Positions 7,771-15,799 of a DNA stretch of 44,973 nucleotides are shown here, piece after piece. The translations under genes were made by a program, and so were the position numbers. Source of the DNA: Paracoccus limosus. Lineage in GTDB: Bacteria > Pseudomonadota > Alphaproteobacteria > Rhodobacterales > Rhodobacteraceae. Within the stretch, counting starts at the first letter, position 1; each line of letters opens with the position of its first letter. The notes under the pieces are model-generated. The model had not been told where the DNA came from. It saw nothing but the letters and a program-made list of their open reading frames with translations, and searched no databases. Location of the stretch: positions 1 through 44,973 of the forward strand of contig NZ_WMIF01000029.1 of assembly GCF_009711185.1 (NCBI RefSeq). Direction: 5' to 3'.

Positions 7771-8904
7771 TCAGCCCGCCAGCTCTGCCGCCAGCCCGCG
7801 CAGCATGGCCATGCAGGCGGCCAGCTCGCCCGGCAGGATATATTCGTCGGGGCGATGGGCGCGGTCGATGCTGCCCGGCCCGCAGATGATCGCGGGGATG
7901 CCGGCGGCATGGAACAGTCCGGCCTCGGTGCCATAGCTGACCGAGCCCAGCGCCTGCTGCTCGGTCAGGCGCTGCAACAGCCCGGCCAGCGCCGCATCCT
8001 CGGCCGGCGGCAGGGCGGGATAGGCGCTCAGCTCCTCATGCGCGACCGACAGCGCGGCGCCTGCCGGCACCAGCGCCGCCAGCCGCCGCAAGACCCGCGC
8101 CGTGACCTCCGCCGCCGCCTGCCCGGGAATGCTGCGCACCTCCATCTGGATCTCGCAGCGGTCGGGGATGATGTTGACGGCGGTGCCACCACGCACCACC
8201 CCCGCCACCACCGTCGAATGCGGCGGATCGAAACGCGGATCGAACGGCCCCTCGGCCGCCAGCGCCGCGTTCAGGTCGCGGATGGCCAGCAGCATCTCGG
8301 CCCCGGCGTAATTGGCGTTCACCCCGGCCTCGGGGCGCGAGCTGTGCGCGGCACGCCCGGTCATCACCAGCCGCGTCGATTGCTTGCCCTTGTGCGACAG
8401 CACCGGCCGCATGTCCGAAGGCTCGCCGACGATGCAGCCCATCGGTGGTGCGACCAGCCCCGGCAGGGCCGCGATCATGTGACCGACGCCCCGGCAGCCG
8501 ATCTCCTCGTCATAGGAAAACGCCAGATGCACCGGGCGCGCCAGCCCGGCGGACTGGAAATCGGGGACGGCGGCCAGCATGCAGGCCAGAAAACCCTTCA
8601 TGTCGGCGGTGCCGCGCCCCTGCAACCGCCCCTCGCGCGCGGTCAGGCGAAAGGGATCGCTGGACCAGACCTGCCCCTCGGTCGGGACCACGTCCATATG
8701 GCCCGACAGGATCATGCCCGGCAGATCGCGCGGGCCGATGCTGGCCAGAATGTTGACGCGGTCGCCCTCGGGTCCGGGCAACACCACCGGGTCCAGCCCG
8801 GCGCGGCGCAAATGGCCCAGCACGCAATCGGCGATGCGGGCATTGCTGGCGCCCGGCAGGTCGGCGCAGGCGACAAGATCGGCAAGGATGGCTTCGGGGG
8901 TCAT
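7771..8904 (-). CDS. M20-family deacylase, acetylornithine deacetylase (ArgE)-like
   Basis: A 377-residue cytoplasmic metallopeptidase-family amidohydrolase. It has the metal-binding blocks SGHMDVVP (about residue 68), GRGTADMKGF and the acid pair YDEEIGCRG, plus a dimerisation domain insert and a late His in IDRAHRPDEY. Family members release acetate, succinate or other acyl groups from amino-acid nitrogen. The best match is to ArgE-type enzymes, but the gene stands in a catabolic cluster rather than with arginine genes, so an N-acylated amine or amino acid as substrate is plausible. The start at 8904 has GGAG upstream. It is divergent from the aldehyde dehydrogenase at 9127, and the 222-base gap contains one copy of the shared palindrome. 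It ends tail-to-tail with the LacI gene. Confidence 0.85.
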   Translation of the reverse strand: MTPEAILADLVACADLPGASNARIADCVLGHLRRAGLDPVVLPGPEGDRVNILASIGPRDLPGMILSGHMDVVPTEGQVWSSDPFRLTAREGRLQGRGTADMKGFLACMLAAVPDFQSAGLARPVHLAFSYDEEIGCRGVGHMIAALPGLVAPPMGCIVGEPSDMRPVLSHKGKQSTRLVMTGRAAHSSRPEAGVNANYAGAEMLLAIRDLNAALAAEGPFDPRFDPPHSTVVAGVVRGGTAVNIIPDRCEIQMEVRSIPGQAAAEVTARVLRRLAALVPAGAALSVAHEELSAYPALPPAEDAALAGLLQRLTEQQALGSVSYGTEAGLFHAAGIPAIICGPGSIDRAHRPDEYILPGELAACMAMLRGLAAELAG

Positions 8905-9008
8905 GGGCTTCTCCGCTTTGTGGTCATCCTGCGCCAGCCGCCGCGCCAGATGCTGCCGAATGTCCGGGGCGGGGCGGAATCCCCTGCCGGGCGCGCCGGC
9001 TGGCCGCA

Positions 9009-9023
9009 CGGCATAAAATTCGG
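9009..9023. promoter_or_regulatory. Shared palindrome, copy A (CGGCAT-AAA-ATTCGG)
   Basis: This is a 15-bp imperfect palindrome matching CSGCAT-N3-ATGCSG with one arm mismatch. A further ATGCCG at 9027-9032 gives a second, wider inverted repeat with CGGCAT. It lies in the divergent gap between the M20 deacylase and the aldehyde dehydrogenase and could serve either gene. Confidence 0.45.
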
Positions 9024-9126
9024 CGCATGCCGGGCGGAACGGCAAGATCCCCCGCCGGCCGGCAGGCTGCGACAGCTCATGCGCAGCCCCGCCCGCTATC
9101 CTGCGCCCAGAGAAAAGGAGCGCGAG

Positions 9127-10590
9127 ATGAGCCTGTCCTTCGACCCCGCCCGCCTGAACCTGCCCCGCGGGCATTTCATCGGCGGCGCCTATGTCGCCGG
9201 CGCCGATGCGCTGGAGCTGACCCGGCCCTCGGACAGCCAGCCGCTGGCCGCGATTCCGGTGGCCGATGCCGCGACCGTCGATCATGCGGTGAACGTCGCC
9301 ACCAAGGCGCAGCGCGACTCGGGCTGGGGCAGCGGCACGCCGCGCGACCGCACCCGCGCCTTGCAGAAATGGGCCGATCTGATCGAGGCGCATGCGACCG
9401 AGCTGTCGCAGCTTGAAGCCGTCGCCTCGACCCGGCTCATCAGCCAGTTGCCCGGCATCGACGTGGCGGTGACCGCCGAACAGATCCGGTTTTTCGCCGA
9501 GATGGCCGATAAAGAGGGCGGCGCGCTGGTCCCCACCCGCGACGCCTCGCTGGGCATGGTGATGGATGAACCTTACGGCGTGGTCGGCGCGATCACGCCC
9601 TGGAACTTTCCGATCTCGATGGCGGGCTGGAAGCTCGGGCCTGCATTGGCGGCAGGAAACGCTGTGGTGCTGAAACCCAGCGAGATGACGCCCTTTGCCA
9701 CCCTGCGTATGGCCGAGTTGTCGGTGCAGGCGGGCATCCCTGCCGGGCTGGTGAACGTGGTGCTGGGCGATGGCCGCACCACCGGCAATGCGCTGACCGG
9801 GCATCCCGGCGTGGGCAAGGTCAGCTTCACCGGCTCGACCGCCGCGGGCAGCGCGATCATGGAAAACATCGCCCGCCACGGTGTCAAGCCGATGACGCTG
9901 GAACTGGGCGGCAAAAGCCCGCAGATCGTCTTTGCCGATGCCGATCTGGATCTGGCAGCCCGGCTGATCGCCGGCAGCATCATGTTCAACGGCGGGCAGG
10001 CCTGCGTCGCGGGCAGCCGGGTCGTCGTCGCCGCCGAAGTGGCCGATGAGCTGGCAGCCAGGCTGGTGGCGCTGATGCGCCCGGTCAATCCCGGCCCAAG
10101 CTGGCTGGCCGAGACCGGCTATTCCCCCGCCATTTCCGAAACCCAGCGCGGCCGTATCGACAGCATCGTGCAAGCCGGCATCGCGGCCGGCGCGCAGGCG
10201 CTGATCGGCGGCGCGCCGATGGACCGGCCCGGCTATTTCTACCAGCCGACGCTGCTGGTCGATGTGGATGCAAACAACCCCGCCGTCACCGAGGAAATCT
10301 TTGGCCCGGTCCTGACCTTGCAGACCTTCACGGATGAGGCTCAGGCGCTGGCTCTGGCCGATCACCCGACCTATGGCCTCTGCGCCGGGATCTACACCCG
10401 CGATCTGTCGCGCGCGATCCGTGTGACGCGCGCCGTTCAGGCGGGCACGGTCTGGGTCAACCGCTATGGCCGCTCGCGCGATCACATCCTGCCGACAGGG
10501 GGTTACAAATCCTCGGGTCTGGGCAAGGATCTGGGCCGCGAGGCCTATCACGCCAACCGCCGCTCGAAATCCGTCCTGATCGACCTCTGA
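9127..10590 (+). CDS. NAD(P)-dependent aldehyde dehydrogenase
   Basis: The 487-residue protein is a standard-length ALDH-superfamily enzyme oxidising an aldehyde to its carboxylic acid. Visible motifs are the cofactor-binding ITPWNFP, FTGSTAAG, the general base in LELGGKSPQ and the catalytic Cys in NGGQACVAGSR. AAGGAG lies 9 bases before the ATG. The next gene begins 7 bases after its stop, and the dehydrogenase at 11634 follows directly, so these three form an operon. The family spans betaine-, amino- and semialdehyde dehydrogenases, and the exact substrate cannot be read from sequence. With an aminotransferase and two amine oxidases nearby, an amino-aldehyde or semialdehyde is likely. Confidence 0.88.
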   Translation: MSLSFDPARLNLPRGHFIGGAYVAGADALELTRPSDSQPLAAIPVADAATVDHAVNVATKAQRDSGWGSGTPRDRTRALQKWADLIEAHATELSQLEAVASTRLISQLPGIDVAVTAEQIRFFAEMADKEGGALVPTRDASLGMVMDEPYGVVGAITPWNFPISMAGWKLGPALAAGNAVVLKPSEMTPFATLRMAELSVQAGIPAGLVNVVLGDGRTTGNALTGHPGVGKVSFTGSTAAGSAIMENIARHGVKPMTLELGGKSPQIVFADADLDLAARLIAGSIMFNGGQACVAGSRVVVAAEVADELAARLVALMRPVNPGPSWLAETGYSPAISETQRGRIDSIVQAGIAAGAQALIGGAPMDRPGYFYQPTLLVDVDANNPAVTEEIFGPVLTLQTFTDEAQALALADHPTYGLCAGIYTRDLSRAIRVTRAVQAGTVWVNRYGRSRDHILPTGGYKSSGLGKDLGREAYHANRRSKSVLIDL

Positions 10591-10597
10591 GGCCCCC

Positions 10598-11632
10598 ATG
10601 ACCCATAAAATCGCCCTGATCCCCGGAGACGGCATCGGCACAGCCGTTGTCGATGCCGCCATGCAGGTGGCCGACAAGGCCGCCCCCGGCCTGTTGGTGC
10701 CGACCCGCTTTGACTGGTCCTGCGACACTTACCTCAAGACCGGCCGCATGATGCCCGAAGACGGGATCGAGACCCTGCGCGGCTTTGACGCCATCTTCCT
10801 TGGTGCCGTCGGCTGGCCTGCCAAGGTGCCCGATGCCGTGTCGCTGCACGGGCTTTTGCTTCCGATCCGCAAGGCCTTCGTGCAATATGCCAACATCCGC
10901 CCGCACCGCCTGCTGCCCGGCGTTCAGGGCCCGCTGCGCAAGGAGGGTTTCGACATCCTCTGCATCCGCGAGAACACCGAGGGCGAATATTCCGGCGCCG
11001 GTGGCCGCGTGCATCAGGGCACCGCCAACGAGGTCGCCGTCGAGACCGCGATCTTCACCCGCGCCGGGGTCGAGCGCATCCTGCGTTTCGGCTTTGAACA
11101 GGCGATGCGTCGCTCGAAACGCCTCGCCTCAGTCACGAAATCCAACGCGCAGAAATATTCCATGGTGTTCTGGGATGAGGTGACCGACCAGCTCGCCGCC
11201 GAATACCTCGAGGTGCAGGTCAGCCACTACCATGTCGACGCCATCGCCGCGCGCATGGTGATGGCGCCCGAGACGCTGGATGTGATCGTAGCCTCGAACC
11301 TCTTTGGCGACATCCTGACCGATCTGGGTGCGGCCATTCAGGGGGGCTTGGGCTTTGCGGCATCCGCCAATATCGACCCGACCCGCGCAAACCCCTCGAT
11401 GTTCGAGCCGGTGCATGGCTCGGCCCCCGATATCGCGCATCTGGGCATCGCCAACCCGATCGCCGCGATCTGGTCTTTGTGCATGATGCTGGACCATCTG
11501 AACGAATCCGCCATCGCCGCCCGGATCATGCGCGCGCTCGAGGCCACGACCGCACAGGGCTTCGGCACCGTGCCGGGCCGGGACAAGACCGAAACCATTA
11601 CCGCCGCCATTCTTGGCGCGCTGGAGGACTGA
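10598..11632 (+). CDS. Tartrate/D-malate dehydrogenase-type decarboxylating dehydrogenase
   Basis: This 344-residue member of the isocitrate/isopropylmalate dehydrogenase superfamily begins IALIPGDGIG, the family N-terminus. It contains LGAVGWP, the CIRENTEGEYSG block (substrate and NAD region), the metal-binding DVIVASNLFGDILTDL and the NAD-binding FEPVHGSAPDIA. Residues around LHGLLLPIRK resemble the tartrate and D-malate dehydrogenase subgroup (TtuC/DmlA), which oxidises or decarboxylates (R)-hydroxy diacids. It is the middle gene of a three-gene operon between two aldehyde dehydrogenases. It could convert a hydroxy diacid from the pathway into pyruvate or another keto acid, but isopropylmalate-like substrates cannot be excluded. 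Confidence 0.85.
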   Translation: MTHKIALIPGDGIGTAVVDAAMQVADKAAPGLLVPTRFDWSCDTYLKTGRMMPEDGIETLRGFDAIFLGAVGWPAKVPDAVSLHGLLLPIRKAFVQYANIRPHRLLPGVQGPLRKEGFDILCIRENTEGEYSGAGGRVHQGTANEVAVETAIFTRAGVERILRFGFEQAMRRSKRLASVTKSNAQKYSMVFWDEVTDQLAAEYLEVQVSHYHVDAIAARMVMAPETLDVIVASNLFGDILTDLGAAIQGGLGFAASANIDPTRANPSMFEPVHGSAPDIAHLGIANPIAAIWSLCMMLDHLNESAIAARIMRALEATTAQGFGTVPGRDKTETITAAILGALED

Positions 11633-11633
11633 G

Positions 11634-13103
11634 ATGAACGAGATGACCAAGATTGCCGGGCTGAAGGATGCCGACCTGTTCCGCGAGGCCGCGCTGATCG
11701 GCGGCGCATGGGTGCAGGCCGATGACGGCGCGACCGTCGATGTGACCGACCCCGCCACCGGCGAGGTGCTGGGTCGGGTGCCCGATGTCTCGGGCGCGCA
11801 GACCCGCGCCGCCGTTGAGGCCGCCGACCGTGCTTTCCAGTCGTGGCGCAAGGTGCCCCATGCCGAGCGTGCCGCCGCGCTGGAACGCTGGTTCGCGCTG
11901 ATGAACGAGCATGCCGAGGATCTGGCGCTGATCCTGACACTGGAACAGGGCAAGCCGCTGGCCGAGGCCAAGGGCGAGATCACCTATGGCGCGAGCTTCG
12001 TGAAATGGTTCGCCGAAGAGGCCCGCCGCATCGATGGCTCACTGATCCCCGCGCCCGCAGGCGACCGCCAGATCGTGGTGATGAAGGAACCTGTCGGCGT
12101 CTCGGCCATCGTCACGCCGTGGAATTTCCCGAATGCGATGATCACCCGCAAGGTGGCACCCGCGCTGGCCGCCGGTTGCACCGTGGTGATCAAACCCTCG
12201 GAATTCACGCCGTTCTCGGCGCTGGCGTTGGGTGTTCTGGCCGAGCGCGCCGGCATCCCGGCCGGCGTCATCAATATCGTCACGGGCATGCCCGCCGCCA
12301 TCGGCGCCGAGCTGACCGGCAATCCGACCGTGCGCAAGCTGTCGTTCACCGGCTCGACCCGGGTCGGATCGCTGCTGATGGCGCAGTGTGCGCCGACGGT
12401 CAAACGGCTGTCGCTGGAACTGGGCGGCAATGCGCCCTTCATCATCTTTGACGATGCCGATCTGGATGCGGCGGTCGAAGGCGCCATCGCCTCGAAATTC
12501 CGCAACGGCGGCCAGACCTGCGTCTGCTCGAACCGGATCCTCGTGCAGGCCGGGGTTTATGACGCATTCGCCGAAAAGCTGGCCGCGCGGGTCAGGGCGA
12601 TGAAGGTCGGGCCCGGCACGGTGGCGGGCAATGACATCGGCCCGATGATCAACGCGCCCGCCATCGACAAGATCAACCGCCATGTCGCGGATGCGGTGGC
12701 CAAGGGCGCCACAATCCTGGCCCGGGCCGAAGTGCCCGAGGGCGGGCAATATGCAGCGCCGGTCGTGCTGGGCAATGCCTCGGCCGCGATGGAACTGGCG
12801 GGCGAAGAGACCTTCGGCCCGGTCGCGCCACTGTTCCGCTTTGAGACCGAGGACGAGGCCGTGACTTTCGCCAATGCCACGCCCTACGGTCTGGCCGCCT
12901 ATTTCTACACCGAAAGCCACAAACGCGCTTGGCGCGTCGGGCAGGCGCTGGAATTCGGCATGGTCGGGCTGAACACCGGCATGGTCTCGACCGCCGTTTC
13001 GCCCTTTGGCGGGGTCAAGCAATCGGGTCTGGGCCGCGAGGGCGCGCGGATCGGGATCGAGGAATATCTGGAGAGCAAGGCCTTTCACATGGCCGGGCTT
13101 TGA
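11634..13103 (+). CDS. Succinate-semialdehyde dehydrogenase-type ALDH (GabD family)
   Basis: The 489-residue protein oxidises a semialdehyde, typically succinate semialdehyde to succinate, with NAD(P). It has VTPWNFPNAMITRK, SFTGSTRVG, the base motif LELGGNAPF, the catalytic Cys in NGGQTCVCSNR and the C-terminal SPFGGVKQSGLGREG. These match the GabD/GabD2 branch better than the first ALDH in this operon does. The ATG at 11634 follows the upstream stop by one base and has GGAGG at 11624. It would close a route from gamma-aminobutyrate or putrescine-derived intermediates into the citrate cycle, which fits the aminotransferase and oxidases in the island. The NADP or NAD preference is not determinable here. 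Confidence 0.87.
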   Translation: MNEMTKIAGLKDADLFREAALIGGAWVQADDGATVDVTDPATGEVLGRVPDVSGAQTRAAVEAADRAFQSWRKVPHAERAAALERWFALMNEHAEDLALILTLEQGKPLAEAKGEITYGASFVKWFAEEARRIDGSLIPAPAGDRQIVVMKEPVGVSAIVTPWNFPNAMITRKVAPALAAGCTVVIKPSEFTPFSALALGVLAERAGIPAGVINIVTGMPAAIGAELTGNPTVRKLSFTGSTRVGSLLMAQCAPTVKRLSLELGGNAPFIIFDDADLDAAVEGAIASKFRNGGQTCVCSNRILVQAGVYDAFAEKLAARVRAMKVGPGTVAGNDIGPMINAPAIDKINRHVADAVAKGATILARAEVPEGGQYAAPVVLGNASAAMELAGEETFGPVAPLFRFETEDEAVTFANATPYGLAAYFYTESHKRAWRVGQALEFGMVGLNTGMVSTAVSPFGGVKQSGLGREGARIGIEEYLESKAFHMAGL

Positions 13104-13149
13104 TCCGGCGGCGGGGCTGGGCCCGGGGGTATTTGGCAAATGATGAAAA

Positions 13150-13175
13150 GGGGCGCACGGGTTGACCGGCGCCCC
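13150..13175 (-). terminator. Rho-independent terminator of the cupin operon
   Basis: GGGGCGC and GCGCCCC form a 7-bp stem. Read on the minus strand, the stem is followed by TTTTCATCATTT. It lies 27 bases beyond the cupin stop and between convergent operons. Confidence 0.6.
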
Positions 13176-13202
13176 TGTCTCATGCCCGTGTGGTAGTCCG
13201 TG

Positions 13203-13559
13203 CTATTCGATCACGACATAGATCTTGCGCACGGTTTCGATCGTCTTCCAGACGCCGACGAAGCCGGGTTTCATCACGAAGCTGTCGCCCTTGGCATAGG
13301 TCACCGGTGGCTGGCCGTTTTCGGTGATTTCGACCAGACCTTCGAGGATGTGGCAGAACTCATAGATCTCGCCCTTGATCGAATGCGTCTCGCCGGGGGT
13401 CGCCTGCCAGATGCCGGTCTTGACGCGGCCGCCCTTGGCCTCGTCGAAGGCCCAGGTGGTGAATTCCGGGCTGCCCGAGATCAGCCGCTCGGGCGCAGGC
13501 GTCGCGAATTTGGGTTGCGGCAGGTTGTCGGGGTCGATCTTGATCAGCAGTTCGCTCAT
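13203..13559 (-). CDS. Small cupin-domain protein
   Basis: A 118-residue single-domain cupin of the DUF861/ethanolamine-utilisation-like type. The core strands include IWQATPGETHSIKGEIYEFC, ILEGLVEITENG and YAKGDSFVMKPGFVGVWKT, which fits the two cupin motifs, although the metal-ligand set is incomplete. Such proteins often accompany FAD oxidoreductases in amine catabolic clusters; their role is poorly defined, possibly as isomerases, metal-dependent lyases or binding proteins. Its ATG overlaps the stop of the upstream FAD oxidoreductase by 4 bases (ATGA), so it is the last gene of the three-gene operon HAD-FAD-cupin, followed by a good terminator. Confidence 0.8.
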   Translation of the reverse strand: MSELLIKIDPDNLPQPKFATPAPERLISGSPEFTTWAFDEAKGGRVKTGIWQATPGETHSIKGEIYEFCHILEGLVEITENGQPPVTYAKGDSFVMKPGFVGVWKTIETVRKIYVVIE

Positions 13560-14833
13560 TGCAGCATGTCCTTGGCTTTGTAATAGAGACCGACCAGCGG
13601 CAGAAACCACGGCTTGCCGGTATGGAACGGCACCGCAGCCCAGGGCAGGTCGGCAAAGGGGTTGCCATCGTCGCGGCCCATGATCCGGTCGGCCATGATC
13701 TGACCCAGATGGGTGGCGATCTGGGCGCCGTGGCCGGAATAGCCCATCGCATACCAGAGCCCGTCGGCCTGACCGGCGCGCGGATAGCGGTCCTGCGTCA
13801 TGTCCACGAGTCCGCCCCAGCAGTAATCGACCTCGACCTCGGCCAGATGCGGAAAGATCCCGGCCATGGCGCGGCGCAGGATCTGGCCGCTTTTCGCATC
13901 CGATTGCTGGTCCGAGCGCGCCGAGAACCGCGCCCGCCCGCCAAAGATCAGCCGGTTGTCCGGCGCCAGCCGGAAATAATTGCCGATGTTGAGCGAGGTG
14001 ACGCAGGTGCGGTTGCCGGGCAGGGTGGCCGCGACCTCGGACGGGGTCAGCGGGCGGGTGGCCAGCAGGAAGCTGCCCACCGGCACCAGCCGGCGGCGGA
14101 AATAGCCGAAGGCTTCGGTCGTATAGGCCCCGGTCGCGAGCAGCACCTGATCCGCGGTGACCGCGCCCTTGGGCGTCTCCAGCCGCCAGCCCCTGCCCTG
14201 CCGCGTGCACGCCGTCACCGCCGCGTCCTCGTGCAGGGTGGCGCCGCGCCGCACCGCCGCCTCGGCCAGGCCGGTGACGAAGCGCCCCATATGCATCATC
14301 GCGCTTTTCTTTTGCAGCATGGCGCCGTGAAATGCGTCCGAGCCAATCTCGGCCCGCAGATCGTCGCGCGTCAGCAGTGCGGTGTCGGGATCGACCTCGG
14401 CATGGATCGCCTGGTAATTGCGGGCGATCCCGGCCATATGCGCAGGCTTTGAGGCCAGCTTGAGCTTGCCGGCGCGGCGAAAGTCGCAGTCGATGCCCTC
14501 CTCGGCGATGATGGTCTGGATCGTGTCGATGCCGGCATCGAAGGCGCGGTAGAGCGCGCGGGCCTTGTCCGGGCCGAATTCGGCCCGCGCCGCCAGATAG
14601 CTGTGCGCGATGCCATTGTTGAGATGGCCGCCATTGCGCCCCGAGGCGCCAAAGCCGACCGAGCGTGCCTCAAGCACGACCACGCTGCGGCCCGCCATGG
14701 CCAGACGCCGCGCGGCGCCCAGCCCGGTAAAGCCCGCGCCGATCACGGCGACGTCGTAATGACCCTGCACCGGCCCCCGCGCCCCACCCGAGAAGGCGGG
14801 CGAGCTGTCGTGCCAGTAAGAGATGAATTTCAT
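13556..14833 (-). CDS. FAD-dependent amine/amino-acid oxidoreductase (DAO family, PuuB-like)
   Basis: The 425-residue protein has the N-terminal dinucleotide-binding fold YDVAVIGAGFTGLGAARRL (about residues 27-45), VVLEA and the GASGRNGGHL loop seen in gamma-glutamylputrescine oxidase-type enzymes. The C-terminal WGGLVDMTQDRYPRAG and MGYSGHGAQIATHLG complete the flavin site. The family oxidises C-N bonds of secondary amines or amino acids, yielding an aldehyde or keto acid plus an amine and hydrogen peroxide. It lies between the HAD gene (5 bases upstream) and the cupin (4-base overlap). Aldehydes it makes could feed the dehydrogenases at 9127 and 11634. The natural substrate is unknown. Confidence 0.85.
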   Translation of the reverse strand: MKFISYWHDSSPAFSGGARGPVQGHYDVAVIGAGFTGLGAARRLAMAGRSVVVLEARSVGFGASGRNGGHLNNGIAHSYLAARAEFGPDKARALYRAFDAGIDTIQTIIAEEGIDCDFRRAGKLKLASKPAHMAGIARNYQAIHAEVDPDTALLTRDDLRAEIGSDAFHGAMLQKKSAMMHMGRFVTGLAEAAVRRGATLHEDAAVTACTRQGRGWRLETPKGAVTADQVLLATGAYTTEAFGYFRRRLVPVGSFLLATRPLTPSEVAATLPGNRTCVTSLNIGNYFRLAPDNRLIFGGRARFSARSDQQSDAKSGQILRRAMAGIFPHLAEVEVDYCWGGLVDMTQDRYPRAGQADGLWYAMGYSGHGAQIATHLGQIMADRIMGRDDGNPFADLPWAAVPFHTGKPWFLPLVGLYYKAKDMLQ

Positions 14834-14838
14834 CGCGA

Positions 14839-15507
14839 TCAGATCCCGAAGACGCCCGGCAGGCCGCCGATATCCTTGATTTCGGTATATTCGTAGAACG
14901 GGTTCGCGGGCTCGTGCTGGCGGTTCACCCAGACCTTGGACTTGATGCCCAGATCATAGGCCGTCATCAGGTCATAGCGGAAGGACGAGGAGACATGGGT
15001 GATGTCCTCGGGGCCGCAACCCAGCACATCCAGCATATATTCAAAGCCGCGCATCTGCGGCTTGTAGGCGCCGGTCTCCTCGGCGGTGATGACCTTGTGG
15101 AACGGCGCGCCCAGTTTTTCGACGTTATGCGGGATCTGCGCCTTCATCGCGTTCGACAGGATCACCAGCGGGATTTCCTTGGCGAGCTTGGCCAGACCGG
15201 CGGGCACGTCCGGGTGCGGGCCCCAGGTCGGGACCTCGTTATAGACCTGCAGCGCGTCTTCGTCGCGGAAGGTGACGCCATTGGCCTTGCAGGTGCGTTC
15301 CAGCGAATTGTGCACGATCTCGGCATAGGGTTTCCACGCGCCCAGCACCTCGTCCAGACGATAGGCGGCAAAGTTCTTGATGAACCTGGTCATCGCGGCC
15401 TCGGACAATTGCTCGCCATAGATACGGCGGGCGGCGCCGGCCATGTCGAAATGGGTAAGCGTGCCGTAGCAGTCGAAGGTGACGTATTTGGGGCGAAAGG
15501 CGGCCAT
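14839..15507 (-). CDS. HAD hydrolase, haloacid dehalogenase type II-like
   Basis: A 222-residue HAD-superfamily protein. The nucleophile motif is VTFDCYGTLTHFD near the N-terminus, the Ser/Thr motif is PLVILSNAMK, the Lys motif lies in GAYKPQMRGFEYML, and the acidic motif is reduced to THVSSSFRYDLMTA. The overall arrangement is that of (S)-2-haloacid dehalogenase-type HADs, whose members also include phosphatases, so dehalogenation should not be assumed. It is the first gene of the HAD-FAD-cupin operon. The ATG at 15507 has GAGGA 5 bases upstream. A perfect 16-bp inverted repeat lies 43 bases upstream and a shared palindrome copy lies further out, between this gene and the divergent acetyltransferase. 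Confidence 0.82.
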   Translation of the reverse strand: MAAFRPKYVTFDCYGTLTHFDMAGAARRIYGEQLSEAAMTRFIKNFAAYRLDEVLGAWKPYAEIVHNSLERTCKANGVTFRDEDALQVYNEVPTWGPHPDVPAGLAKLAKEIPLVILSNAMKAQIPHNVEKLGAPFHKVITAEETGAYKPQMRGFEYMLDVLGCGPEDITHVSSSFRYDLMTAYDLGIKSKVWVNRQHEPANPFYEYTEIKDIGGLPGVFGI

Positions 15508-15549
15508 GATGTCCTCGTGCGGAAAGGTTGCCCCGATCCTACGCCCGGC

Positions 15550-15565
15550 GGCAGACCAGTCTGCC
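15550..15565. promoter_or_regulatory. Perfect inverted repeat upstream of the HAD gene
   Basis: GGCAGAC-CA-GTCTGCC has 7-bp arms around a 2-base centre, 43 bases before the HAD start. Its form suits a dimeric repressor or activator site. No matching copy was noticed elsewhere in the window. Confidence 0.4.
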
Positions 15566-15763
15566 CGCAATTGGCGCCCGCCATAGCAGATATGACCGTT
15601 TGCCACCCCCCGGGCGGCAGAGAGTTGCGCAAGCCCGCCGCCGGCGGTCGCGGACAGGGGCCGCGCCGGACCCGTTCGCAGCATTTCATGCCGCGCGGTC
15701 ACGGCTCAACGGCCAAAGATTGCTGTCAGGGCGCCGCAAGCCGCTACCCATGGTTCGGAATCG

Positions 15764-15778
15764 CCGCATGATATGCGG
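15764..15778. promoter_or_regulatory. Shared palindrome, copy F (CCGCAT-GAT-ATGCGG)
   Basis: A perfect match to CSGCAT-N3-ATGCSG, extendable to 7-bp arms (15763-15779). It lies 21 bases before the acetyltransferase start, which suggests a site near or downstream of the transcription start. Confidence 0.5.
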
Positions 15779-15799
15779 CAGACGATCCGAGAGGCACGC

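Noticed and set aside
7771..8904. Assignment to arginine biosynthesis as argE
   Set aside because: No arginine genes are nearby, and alphaproteobacteria commonly make ornithine through ArgJ. The catabolic setting suggests another N-acyl substrate.
7855..9126. Plus-strand open frame running through the M20 deacylase gene into the ALDH
   Set aside because: It lies opposite a well-supported gene. The ALDH homology begins only at the ATG at 9127, which has its own AAGGAG.
10598..11632. 3-isopropylmalate dehydrogenase (leuB)
   Set aside because: Motif details resemble the tartrate/D-malate subgroup, and the gene lies between two aldehyde dehydrogenases with no leucine genes nearby.
14839..15507. 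A true haloacid dehalogenase for halogenated pollutants
   Set aside because: Only the HAD fold and type II-like layout are visible. Many such proteins are phosphatases, and no haloacid transporter or regulator is adjacent.
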